Shown piece after piece: positions 1 to 5,556 of a stretch of 7,551 nucleotides of DNA. Positions within the stretch are counted from its first letter, which is position 1; each line of letters starts with the position of its first letter. Origin of the DNA: Frankiales bacterium. GTDB taxonomy: Bacteria > Actinomycetota > Actinomycetes > JAFAQI01. The stretch is from assembly GCA_019246495.1 (NCBI GenBank), contig JAFAQI010000134.1, forward strand, positions 1-7,551, given 5' to 3'. The position numbers and the translations under genes are program-made. The notes under the pieces are model-generated. The model did not search any database, was not told the DNA's origin, and worked only from the letters and a program-made list of their open reading frames with translations.

Positions 1-316
1 AGACCTCGAGCGTCGCGCCCTTGTCGTCGTCGGGTACGACGACAGGCGCGGAGAACCGGACGCCGTACTCGACGACCGCTCCCGGGTCACCCGCCCAGTC
101 GGTCACGACCCGGCCGGCCTCGGCCATGGTGAACATGCCGTGGGCGATGACGTCGGGCAGGCCGACGGACTTGGCGACCCGCTCGTTCCAGTGGATGACG
201 TTGAAGTCGCCGGACGCGCCGCAGTACTGGATGAGGTTGGCCCGCTGCACCGTGAAGGTCTGCGCCGGCAGGCTCGTGCCGACCTCGACCTCGTCGTAGC
301 TCACCGAGGCGGTCAC
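1..316 (-). CDS. hadB: (3R)-hydroxyacyl-ACP dehydratase catalytic subunit HadB (MaoC-like), 3' end cut by window edge
   Basis: The first 105 codons of a single hot-dog MaoC-like dehydratase are visible; the family is about 140 residues, so roughly a quarter is missing. The hydratase-2 motif is clear: D37, N39 and H42 in GASGDFNVIHWNE, then G52 and the IAHG turn at residues 57-60. Asp and His at this spacing are the catalytic pair of HadB, which dehydrates 3-hydroxyacyl-ACP in type II fatty acid elongation (mycolate precursors in mycobacteria) as a heterodimer with a HadA- or HadC-type partner. The GTG start at 316 overlaps the hadA TGA as GTGA, and an AAGGAG site lies 7 nt upstream inside hadA, so the two are translationally coupled. 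MaoC-like pairs also occur in actinomycetes without mycolic acids, so mycolate synthesis does not follow from this gene alone. Confidence 0.9.
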   Translation of the reverse strand, partial: MTASVSYDEVEVGTSLPAQTFTVQRANLIQYCGASGDFNVIHWNERVAKSVGLPDVIAHGMFTMAEAGRVVTDWAGDPGAVVEYGVRFSAPVVVPDDDKGATLEV

Positions 317-783
317 GCGCCTGCTCCTTCCTGGCCGGCGGCCGTGCCGCGCGAGACGATCGTCGAGTAGGCGTCGGCCACGGCCTCGCCCTCGACGGTC
401 GTGATGGTCATCTTCGTCGTCATCAGCTCGTTGCGGCCGGCGTCGCGGATGTCGACGACTGACGACGAGATCGTCAGGACGTCGCCCGCCCGGACCGGCC
501 GGTGATGGACGAAGCGCTGCTCGCCGTGGACGACCAGCGCGTAGTTGAGGCCGAGGCTCGGGTCGCCGAGCGGACCGCCGCCGAGGCGGAAGCCCAGCAC
601 GGTGAGGAACGTCGGCGGTGCGATGACGTCCGGATAGCCGAGGGCCTTCGCCGCTTCGACGTCGCGGTAGACGGGGCTGGCGTCACCGATCGCGTCGGCG
701 AACCGGCGGATCAGCTCCCGGGAGACCTCGTAGGTGTCCTGTGCGGCGTACTCCCGGCCGATGAAGTCACGGTTGATCGGCAT
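313..783 (-). CDS. hadA: (3R)-hydroxyacyl-ACP dehydratase non-catalytic subunit HadA (MaoC N-terminal domain)
   Basis: A 156-residue hot-dog protein of the MaoC dehydratase N-terminal family, the usual HadA length. The region FADAIGDASPVY (residues 28-39) aligns with the hydratase motif of HadB, but the position of the catalytic histidine is Y39. This is expected for HadA, which forms the acyl-chain channel and relies on HadB for catalysis. It continues with ALGYPDVIAPPTF (47-59), where HadB has the IAHG turn. The C-terminal tail (about 146-156) is Ala/Gly-rich and encodes the hadB ribosome binding site. The ATG at 783 has no strong Shine-Dalgarno sequence; a GGGG run is about 14 nt upstream. 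It follows the cyclase gene on the same strand with 56 bp between, and that gap contains the nested inverted repeat. Identity is well supported by hadB and rpmG nearby. Confidence 0.9.
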   Translation of the reverse strand: MPINRDFIGREYAAQDTYEVSRELIRRFADAIGDASPVYRDVEAAKALGYPDVIAPPTFLTVLGFRLGGGPLGDPSLGLNYALVVHGEQRFVHHRPVRAGDVLTISSSVVDIRDAGRNELMTTKMTITTVEGEAVADAYSTIVSRGTAAGQEGAGA

Positions 784-803
784 GGCAGCGGACGGTACCC
801 CAG

Positions 804-859
804 CGCGACTTGTCAGAAGCTGGGAGGGCTATAGCCCTTTCACCGTCTGACAAGTCGCG
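804..859. repeat. Nested inverted repeat at the cyclase/hadA junction
   Basis: Two perfect 14-bp arms, CGCGACTTGTCAGA at 804-817 and its reverse complement at 846-859, flank a 28-bp centre. The centre itself holds a perfect 14-bp palindrome, AGGGCTATAGCCCT, at 825-838. The right arm encodes the last residues of the cyclase (its stop is at 842-840) and the left arm lies in the hadA leader. As RNA from the minus strand the outer arms would form a strong stem with an inner hairpin. It has no U tract, so a simple rho-independent terminator is not the obvious reading. It could be a dispersed palindromic repeat, a transcript-processing or attenuation element, or an operator for hadAB. Function is inferred; the symmetry is directly visible. 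Confidence 0.75.
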
Positions 860-1958
860 AGACGGGCACCGGGTCGTCGAAGCCGCGGATGACCTGAGGT
901 CCGAGTGCGACGGCGCGGCGGCTCTCGTCGAGGCGTTCGACGACAGGCGCGGAGGCGAAGACCGTGCCAGGTTCGGCCAACGCGACCAGCCGGGCGGCGA
1001 GGTTGACGACCGGACCGAAGTAGTCGCCGTCGAGAGCGAGCGCGGTGCCGGCCGTGACGCCGGCGCGGGCGGTGAGGCCGCGGACCGCGGCTGCCTCGAC
1101 AAGGGCCTCTGCGACCGCAACGGCGGTCGGCGCGTCGGCCGCGACGAACATGACCGCGTCGCCGATGAACTTCACCAGCCGGCCGCCGTGCTCGTTCACG
1201 ACCTCGGCTGCGACCTCCTCGAACCCGGTCAGCAGCTGCGACAGGCTCTCCATCGTCAGCTGCTGGGTGAGACCGGTGAAGCCGCACAGGTCGGCGAAGC
1301 CCACGCCGATGCGGATGCCGCCCTCGCCGACGACGTCCCAGCTCTCGGTCCGTTCGAAGTGCATCCGGGCCGCCTCAAGGTGATGGCGGAACAGCGTGTC
1401 GAGCGTCTTGCCGAGCGCCGGGACGGTCCCGGCGATGGTCGCGAACGCCCGGGCGGTCTCGAGCTCGCTGCCCGAGATGGCCACGGACATCGACGGAAGC
1501 CGACCGCGTACGGCGGTGCTCGCGGCGTCGCCGATCCGCGCGAGCGACGAGCCCATCACACGGGCCATCCCCCGCGTCGCGTCCATGCCGAGCACCCGCG
1601 CCATCGTGACGGCGGTCCGGAGCATGTCGACGTCGTCCGGGGACGCGACGGGCTGCGCCGGGTCGGCCTCGACCAGCCCGAACGCCCGCCAGAGCGCGCG
1701 GACGTCGGCGACGTCGGCGCGGATCTGGTCGGCTACCTCGGCGAGAGTGAACTGGTCGCGCTGCGGTCGCACGAGGCGATCTCCGGCGAGGGCGAACAGC
1801 CGCCCCTTCGCGTGCGCGGCGACCATCTCGTCGACGGTGCAGCCCTGCTCGGTCAGGAAGGCAAGCAGGTCGCGGCGCTCTGCGGCGTCCGGTGCTTCGG
1901 CGTCGTACAGCCCCGCCGTGGCGAGAGCCTCGAGGTCCACGCCCTCATCGTGCCGCAC
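840..1958 (-). CDS. Class III adenylate/guanylate cyclase with N-terminal regulatory domain (Rv1264-like architecture)
   Basis: A 372-residue soluble protein. The C-terminal catalytic domain (about 212-372) has the complete class III set: first metal Asp D223 in GFADLCGFTGLTQ, purine-selecting K263 and second metal D267 in KFIGDAVMF, partner Asp D312 in GDYFG, and transition-state N319 and R323 in VVNLAARL. Lys plus Asp favours ATP, so cAMP is the likely product. The catalytic unit works as a dimer. Residues about 8-200 form a helical domain lacking membrane segments and resembling the pH-responsive autoinhibitory domain of M. tuberculosis Rv1264 in position and length (Rv1264 is 397 residues). 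The GTG start at 1958 is chosen because GGAG (1967-1964) lies 5 nt upstream and an in-frame TGA lies a short way above. It sits between rpmG and hadA, an unusual location. Its coding end is part of an inverted repeat. The pH or lipid response is inferred from the family. Confidence 0.88.
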   Translation of the reverse strand: MRHDEGVDLEALATAGLYDAEAPDAAERRDLLAFLTEQGCTVDEMVAAHAKGRLFALAGDRLVRPQRDQFTLAEVADQIRADVADVRALWRAFGLVEADPAQPVASPDDVDMLRTAVTMARVLGMDATRGMARVMGSSLARIGDAASTAVRGRLPSMSVAISGSELETARAFATIAGTVPALGKTLDTLFRHHLEAARMHFERTESWDVVGEGGIRIGVGFADLCGFTGLTQQLTMESLSQLLTGFEEVAAEVVNEHGGRLVKFIGDAVMFVAADAPTAVAVAEALVEAAAVRGLTARAGVTAGTALALDGDYFGPVVNLAARLVALAEPGTVFASAPVVERLDESRRAVALGPQVIRGFDDPVPVSRLVRR

Positions 1959-2184
1959 CCCGGCTCCAACGGAGCTGTGGTTGTGCTCTCACTTGGCAGC
2001 CCGCTAGCGCTCGTCCCGCCGGGGACTTGGCTGCGAAAAGACGCATTGATGGGAGGCGGGGCGGGCCTCCGTCGGGGAGTTGATCTTCTTCGTTCGACAA
2101 CCGGGCGCTTTCGTGCCCGAATCGGCCCCGCTTATCAAACGGTGTGGACCAAGACTCGCCGGCTGAGCTCGGCGGCGGAAGGTC
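1959..2184. other. Intergenic region between rpmG and the cyclase gene
   Basis: This 226-bp stretch lies downstream of rpmG and upstream of the cyclase on the minus strand. It holds a GGAGGC/GCCTCC hairpin (2052-2057 with 2065-2070, 7-nt loop) and a weaker CGCCG/CGGCG hairpin near the rpmG end (about 2158-2176). On the minus strand the first is followed within about 20 nt by CTTTT, so it may end the tRNA-Met/rpmG transcript. I could not identify a convincing promoter for the cyclase, nor any small reading frame with a good start site. Confidence 0.4.
2052..2070 (-). terminator. Possible weak terminator hairpin after rpmG
   Basis: A 6-bp all-matched stem with a C-rich 7-nt loop, followed on the minus strand by a short T run (CTTTT) about 13 nt later rather than directly. 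It lies about 115 nt beyond the rpmG stop and upstream of the cyclase start. The distance to the T run and the short stem make this tentative. Confidence 0.25.
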
Positions 2185-2349
2185 CTAGCGGGTTTCGCGG
2201 TGGAGGGTGTGCTGCCGGCAGTTGGGACAGAACTTCTTGAGCTCCATCCGGTCCGGGTCGTTGCGCCGGTTCTTCTTGGTGATGTAGTTCCGGTGCTTGC
2301 ACTCGTTGCAGGCCAACGTGATCTTCGGCCGGACGTCGGTGGCTGCCAC
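2185..2349 (-). CDS. rpmG: 50S ribosomal protein L33 (zinc-ribbon C+ form)
   Basis: A 54-residue basic protein, the standard L33 length. It has the [19 protein letters not shown] stretch and the C-terminal FCPNC motif. The four cysteines (C14, C17, C41, C44) as two CxxC pairs mark the zinc-binding C+ paralogue rather than the zinc-free form used under zinc limitation in many actinomycetes. L33 binds near the ribosomal E site. The GTG start at 2349 has AGGAAAGG about 8 nt upstream; the stop is TAG. It begins 38 bp after the 3' end of tRNA-Met on the same strand, so tRNA and rpmG are probably one transcript with the mRNA released by tRNA processing. The neighbourhood tRNA-Met, rpmG, hadAB matches the conserved actinobacterial order apart from the inserted cyclase. 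Confidence 0.95.
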   Translation of the reverse strand: MAATDVRPKITLACNECKHRNYITKKNRRNDPDRMELKKFCPNCRQHTLHRETR

Positions 2350-2387
2350 GGTGCAGACCTTTCCTGCGGGAGACGGACGAACGAGCG

Positions 2388-2461
2388 TAGCGGAGGCCGG
2401 ACTTGAACCGGCGACACAGCGATTATGAGCCGCTTGCTCTACCTGGCTGAGCTACTCCGCC
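2388..2461 (-). tRNA. tRNA-Met(CAT), elongator type
   Basis: A 74-nt cloverleaf: acceptor arm GGCGGAG/CTCCGCT, D arm with GCTC/GAGC, anticodon stem AGCGG/TCGCT around loop CTCATAA (anticodon CAT at plus 2427-2425), and T arm GCCGG-TTCAAGT-CCGGC. It lacks the run of three G:C pairs (GGG/CCC) in the anticodon stem and the 1-72 mismatch typical of the initiator, so it is the elongator, consistent with its conserved place before rpmG. CCA is not encoded. The first acceptor pair is G1:U72 rather than the usual G:C, and the last anticodon-stem pair is G:U. On the minus strand CAGAAT (2476-2471) could be a -10 box, but no convincing -35 accompanies it. Confidence 0.95.
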
Positions 2462-2519
2462 GAGGCGCACATTCTGCCACAGCGGAGCAGCTCAGCCGGT
2501 CGTCAAGGACCCTTGCCGG

Positions 2520-4424
2520 TCAGGCGCGGAACGAGCGGCGGCGGCCCACGGTGGTCAGCGCCGCACCCGCGGTCAGCGTCGCGAGGCCGAGCAGCACGAG
2601 CAGGCCGGTGGGTGCACCGGTGAACGGCAGCACCTGAGGCTGGACGCTCGGCTGCTTCGGGTGGTGGTGGTGCTTGGTGATCTTCTTGCCGAGGACGCAG
2701 GTCGGCGCCTTGGTGAAGGTCAGCTCCCACTGGCTCGTCGTACCGGAGGGGAACTCGTAGCCCGCCTGCGGCGCCGCCGTGACGATCACGGTGCTGCCCG
2801 CCGACGCCGGGTAAGTGCCCGGGGCGACGATCTGGCCACCGACCGAGTAGTCGACGCCCGTGGTGTCGGGAATCGTGTACGACGCCGGAACAAGCGTCTC
2901 GTTCACGCACTTCGCGTTGCTCACCGACGGCACGACCGGGACCACGCAGTTGACCGCGGCGGGGACGTCGAGGTCCCAGGTGGTCTGGCCGACGAGCGTG
3001 ACGCCCGGGCCGGGAACGGCGGTCACGGTGTAGGTGCCGGGCTGGACCGCGGTGTCGCCGGGCTCGGCGAGCACGCCGTCGATCTCGTACTGCACGCCCT
3101 CGACGGTCGGAATGGTGATGAACGCCTGGGTAGTCGTGCCGGCCTCGGTGCAGGCCGTCAGCGTCACCGTCGGGCTCACCGTGGCCACGCACTGGAGGGC
3201 GTCGAACGTGAGCGTGAAGGTGGACTGCGCGTTACCGAGGGTGTAGCCGGCCTGCGGCGCGGCGGTCACGGTGACCGTGCTGCCGGGGCTCGCCGGGTAG
3301 GTGCCGGCGGCCGTCGGGGTGCTGGCGCCGTCGACGAAGTAGTCGACGCCGGTCGTCGACGGGATCGTGTAGCTCGGGTTGACGACCGTGGTGCCGTCGC
3401 AGCTGGCCTGGCTGACCGTCGGGGCGGCCGGAGTGGCCTGCTGGCAGGCGCCGTTGCCGCCGAAGGTGTGGTCGAGGATCGTCGCGGTGTTCTTGCCGTT
3501 GCCGAAGGTGAAGCCCGCGTCCGCGGTCGCCACGATGACGACGTGGTCGCCGGGCTGCGCGCTCCCGCTGGTGCCCGAGACGTGGTTGCCGTTGACGGTC
3601 ACGGCGTAGGTCACGTGGTCGGCGGGGGTGTAGGACCAGGACCCCGAGGTGGTCTCGCCGCTCACGCACTCGACGTCGGTCGCGGTTGCGGCGCCGGGGT
3701 TGGCGGTCTGGCAGGCACCCTCGTCCGAGAACGTGTGGTCGAGGATCGTCTTGGCCGTCGAGCCGTCGCTGAAGGTGTAGCCGGAGTCGGCGTGCGCGAC
3801 GACGACGACGCGGTCGCCGGACTGCGCGGTGCCGCTGGTGCCCGACACCGGGTTGCCGTTGACGGTCACGGCGTAGGTGACGTGGTCGGCCGGCAGGATC
3901 GACCAGCTGTCGCCGGTGTTGCCGCCGTATGCGCAGGTCGTGTCATGTGCGACCGCGGTGCCCGGGGCGATCTTCTGGGTGCAGGTGCCGCCGAGGGCGA
4001 TCTTGCCCTGCGGGTCGGACTTGACGCCGTCGCCCCACGCGAGGAACGCGGTGGCCTGGGCCGCCGTAGCGGTGCCGGGGATGCCGGTCTGCTGGAAGGA
4101 GTACGAAGTGTTGCCGACGACGCTCGTCGGCGCGCCCGTGATCGTCGTGCCGGCGGGCAGGACCTCGCCGACGGTGAACGTCGCGGTGTGGCCCGGGCCG
4201 CTCGCCGGCACGTTGTTCGTCGTGCCGGTGTAGGTGGCGGTGTAAGTCCCGTCGGAGTTGCAGACGGCCGTCGCGTAGAGCGACCCCGTGTGGGCGAGCG
4301 CGACGCCGGACATCGCGACGACTCCGACCCCCGCGCCGGCGAGCACCAGCGAACCGGTGGCGACGCGCGCCGTTGCCTTGCGAATGCGCTCGCTCAGCCG
4401 TGAGCGACCCGAGCCAGTGGACAT
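2520..4424 (-). CDS. Secreted, LPFTG sortase-anchored repeat surface protein
   Basis: The ATG at 4424 is chosen over the longer reading frame because AAAGGGGA lies 8 nt upstream and it places a proper signal peptide at the N-terminus: basic residues up to R20, hydrophobic stretch about 23-43, and predicted cleavage after VALA (44). The C-terminus is a complete cell-wall sorting signal: LPFTG at 599-603 (plus 2630-2616), a hydrophobic span of about 605-626, and the basic tail GRRRSFRA. The mature part carries exactly twelve cysteines in six pairs (55/148, 164/238, 253/327, 342/412, 425/493, 506/576), each pair bounding one module: one N-terminal module, two of type A, three of type B. The modules are Thr/Val/Gly-rich, predicted beta and Ig-like in feel. 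A HHHH run (585-588) precedes the wall-spanning segment. Probably an adhesin or cell-wall structural protein covalently attached by a sortase; the ligand is unknown. No sortase gene is in view. It interrupts the tRNA-Thr to tRNA-Met order. Confidence 0.85.
   Translation of the reverse strand: MSTGSGRSRLSERIRKATARVATGSLVLAGAGVGVVAMSGVALAHTGSLYATAVCNSDGTYTATYTGTTNNVPASGPGHTATFTVGEVLPAGTTITGAPTSVVGNTSYSFQQTGIPGTATAAQATAFLAWGDGVKSDPQGKIALGGTCTQKIAPGTAVAHDTTCAYGGNTGDSWSILPADHVTYAVTVNGNPVSGTSGTAQSGDRVVVVAHADSGYTFSDGSTAKTILDHTFSDEGACQTANPGAATATDVECVSGETTSGSWSYTPADHVTYAVTVNGNHVSGTSGSAQPGDHVVIVATADAGFTFGNGKNTATILDHTFGGNGACQQATPAAPTVSQASCDGTTVVNPSYTIPSTTGVDYFVDGASTPTAAGTYPASPGSTVTVTAAPQAGYTLGNAQSTFTLTFDALQCVATVSPTVTLTACTEAGTTTQAFITIPTVEGVQYEIDGVLAEPGDTAVQPGTYTVTAVPGPGVTLVGQTTWDLDVPAAVNCVVPVVPSVSNAKCVNETLVPASYTIPDTTGVDYSVGGQIVAPGTYPASAGSTVIVTAAPQAGYEFPSGTTSQWELTFTKAPTCVLGKKITKHHHHPKQPSVQPQVLPFTGAPTGLLVLLGLATLTAGAALTTVGRRRSFRA
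2697..3401 (-). repeat. Type B tandem modules of the surface protein (three diverged copies)
   Basis: Three modules of about 69-71 residues, each bounded by cysteines: residues 342-412, 425-493 and 506-576 (3401-3189, 3152-2946, 2909-2697). Copies 1 and 3 are close, sharing SYTIP-TTGVDY, GTYPAS-GSTV and VTAAPQAGY; copy 2 is more diverged (ITIPTVEGVQYEIDG, QPGTYTVTAVPGPG). A strand order ending in an aromatic-Thr-Phe strand before the last Cys suggests a small beta sandwich. Similar valine/threonine-rich modules are common in actinobacterial LPxTG proteins. Confidence 0.75.
3444..3935 (-). repeat. Type A tandem modules of the surface protein (two copies, 267-bp period)
   Basis: Residues 164-238 (3935-3711) and 253-327 (3668-3444) are two copies of one module, offset by 89 codons. 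Both contain PADHVTYAVTVNGN, VSGTSG, a GD-V-V-VA strand and T-ILDHTF before the closing GAC. The DNA keeps long identical blocks, such as TTGCCGTTGACGGTCACGGC near 3587 and again near 3854, and GTGTGGTCGAGGATCGTC near 3466 and 3733. This degree of nucleotide identity implies recent duplication or ongoing gene conversion, so copy number may vary between strains. Confidence 0.85.
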
Positions 4425-4737
4425 GGCCTTTTCCCCTTTGCGCAGCAAACAGGCCGCTGCACAGGCGGGGTCGGTCTCGCCACTTGCTCCCCGGACCACC
4501 TAGGCGACCGCGTTGTCTCCGTGCGCCGGTGGGCTGGCGTCGGTGGGGGCGGTCCGGATCAACACATCCCGCAGCCGAGGCAGCGGGTTGGTGCTTGAAA
4601 GGTATCCGGCGAGCGACCTTCTGTAACCCGGCGTTCGGGTGAATTTGCCGTCAAGACTTCCTGACATGGCTGCGACAACGCCTTGCCGGCCCGAGAAAGT
4701 CGTGTCAACCAATCTTGCCAGACGCGACTTCCCGCAG
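4425..4737. other. Leader/intergenic region between tRNA-Thr and the surface protein gene
   Basis: A 313-bp stretch with no gene I can support. Read on the minus strand it should hold the tRNA-Thr trailer and the promoter and leader of the surface protein. TTGACA (4709-4704) is a good -35 hexamer but has no matching -10 at 16-18 bp. There is a CCCGC/GCGGG hairpin with an inner GCC/GGC (4568-4587) and a longer-range CCGGACC/GGTCCGG pairing (4491-4497 with 4551-4557), either of which could structure the leader RNA. A TTG-started 70-codon frame from 4712 to 4500 has no ribosome site and no recognisable product. I looked for c-di-AMP, c-di-GMP and cobalamin riboswitch cores and did not find them. 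Confidence 0.5.
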
Positions 4738-4810
4738 AGCCCCCTTACGGAATCGAACCGTAGACCTTCTCCTTACCATGGAGACGCTCTGCCGACTGAG
4801 CTAAGGGGGC
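4738..4810 (-). tRNA. tRNA-Thr(GGT)
   Basis: A 73-nt cloverleaf with acceptor GCCCCCT/AGGGGGC, D arm GCTC/GAGC, anticodon stem TCTCC/GGAGA around loop ATGGTAA (anticodon GGT at plus 4777-4775), and T arm TACGG-TTCGATT-CCGTA. Discriminator is U; CCA is not encoded. It lies 71 bp downstream of tRNA-Tyr on the same strand, with no terminator evident between, so the two are likely cotranscribed. Confidence 0.96.
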
Positions 4811-4881
4811 GAAGCCGGGTCAGGCTACCGGTCGCCGGTCATGGCTGCTACCAGTCGGCAAAGGTGGGCTGACTCGTCTCG

Positions 4882-4963
4882 TGGCGGGTGTTGGGTTCGA
4901 ACCAACGTAGGCTGAGCCGACGGTTTTACAGACCGCTCCCTTTGACCACTCGGGCAACCCGCC
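4882..4963 (-). tRNA. tRNA-Tyr(GTA), class II with long variable arm
   Basis: An 82-nt class II tRNA: acceptor GGCGGGT/ACCCGCC, anticodon stem-loop ACGG-type stem around CTGTAAA (anticodon GTA at plus 4929-4927), an extended variable arm (CGGCTCAGCCTAC region), and T arm GTTGG-TTCGAAC-CCAAC. Discriminator is A; CCA is not encoded. The 5' end is only 33 bp from the divergent yajQ start codon. First gene of the tRNA-Tyr, tRNA-Thr series that in actinobacteria normally continues to tRNA-Met and rpmG. Confidence 0.96.
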
Positions 4964-4976
4964 TGGTGCGGACGAC

Positions 4977-4982
4977 AGGATA
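4977..4982 (-). promoter_or_regulatory. Probable -10 box of the tRNA-Tyr promoter
   Basis: On the minus strand TATCCT lies 13 nt before the mature 5' end of tRNA-Tyr, a good actinobacterial -10 hexamer at a fitting distance. The -35 region at 17-18 bp (GTCGGC/AGTCGG) is poor. The promoter would overlap the ribosome site and first codons of yajQ, which runs the other way. Confidence 0.45.
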
Positions 4983-4996
4983 GCGGAGGCATTCGC

Positions 4997-5491
4997 GTGG
5001 CCGACTCGTCTTTCGACGTCGTCAGCAAGGTCGACCGACAGGAGGTCGACAACGCCATCAACCAGGCCGCCAAGGAGCTCGGACAGCGCTTCGACTTCAA
5101 GAACACCGGCGCCTCGATCGGTTGGAGCGGCGAGTCCGCCGTCGAGATCAAGGCCAGCACCGACGACCGGGTGCGGGCGGCGCTCGACGTGTTCAAGGAG
5201 CGGCTGGTCAAGCGCAACGTCTCGCTGAAGGCACTCGACCATGGCGACCCGCAGCAGGCCGCCGGCGGCACGGCCCGGCTGCTCGTAACGATCCGCCAGG
5301 GCATCGACGACGAGAAGGCGCGGGCCATCGTCAAGCGAATCAAGTCCGACGGCCCGAAGGGCGTGCAGTCCCAGGTGCAGGGCGACACCGTGCGGGTCTC
5401 GTCGAAGAAGCGCGACGACCTCCAGGCCGTTATCGCGATGCTGCGCGAGGCCGACTTCGGCATCCCGCTGCAGTTCCAGAACTACCGCTGA
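4997..5491 (+). CDS. yajQ: YajQ family (DUF520) nucleotide-binding protein
   Basis: A 164-residue cytosolic protein of the usual YajQ length. Hallmarks are the N-terminal [20 protein letters not shown], the [12 protein letters not shown] stretch (30-41), the [20 protein letters not shown] segment (about 111-129), [18 protein letters not shown] (132-149), and the C-terminal [12 protein letters not shown]. The family folds as two similar alpha/beta domains; in Xanthomonas a member binds cyclic di-GMP and acts with a transcription factor, and E. coli YajQ binds nucleotides or RNA in vitro. The role in actinomycetes is not settled. The GTG start at 4997 has GGAGG 7 nt upstream. With only 33 bp to tRNA-Tyr, any upstream promoter must reach into the tRNA gene (TTGACC at 4942-4947 is badly spaced). 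Monocistronic, closed by a strong hairpin. Confidence 0.94.
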   Translation: MADSSFDVVSKVDRQEVDNAINQAAKELGQRFDFKNTGASIGWSGESAVEIKASTDDRVRAALDVFKERLVKRNVSLKALDHGDPQQAAGGTARLLVTIRQGIDDEKARAIVKRIKSDGPKGVQSQVQGDTVRVSSKKRDDLQAVIAMLREADFGIPLQFQNYR

Positions 5492-5502
5492 CCTGTCGCT
5501 CC

Positions 5503-5544
5503 CATGGCCATCTGGCCGGGTTCTAACCCGGTCAGATGGCCATG
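5503..5544. terminator. Long hairpin terminator after yajQ
   Basis: Arms 5503-5522 and 5525-5544 pair over 20 bp with a single G:U (5515 with 5532) and a 2-nt centre (opening to a slightly larger loop). It starts 12 nt after the yajQ stop. It lacks a U tract, as is common for actinobacterial hairpin terminators. It ends 12 bp before the -35 box of the padR operon, so it also insulates that promoter from yajQ read-through. Confidence 0.8.
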
Positions 5545-5556
5545 TGCGGTCGTCTC

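Noticed and set aside
810..2240. 476-codon plus-strand reading frame
   Set aside because: It lies opposite the cyclase, whose catalytic motifs are complete, and continues into the rpmG end. The protein is Arg/Gly/Ala-rich with no domain; high GC makes long antisense frames common.
2500..2520. CAAGG/CCTTG hairpin just after the surface protein stop, as terminator
   Set aside because: Five-base stem with a 2-nt loop and no T run; may add to termination but is not convincing alone.
2661..4403. 580-codon plus-strand reading frame
   Set aside because: Antisense to the surface protein, whose signal peptide, repeats and LPFTG signal are intact. The frame is a low-complexity Arg/Gly/Val shadow that mirrors the repeats.
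4500..4712. Small 70-codon minus-strand frame in the surface protein leader
   Set aside because: TTG start without a Shine-Dalgarno site, no family resemblance; more likely untranslated leader.
4694..4732. Inverted repeat AGTCGTGTC / GACGCGACT after tRNA-Thr, as terminator
   Set aside because: Only 9 bp with a mismatch on the transcribed strand (A:C), a loop of more than 15 nt and no T run; too weak to call.
4425..4737. Riboswitch (c-di-AMP, c-di-GMP or cobalamin) upstream of the surface protein
   Set aside because: Fragments such as CGCCGGGTTACAG recall parts of known classes, but the conserved cores and helices could not be assembled on the minus strand. A covariance-model scan would settle it.
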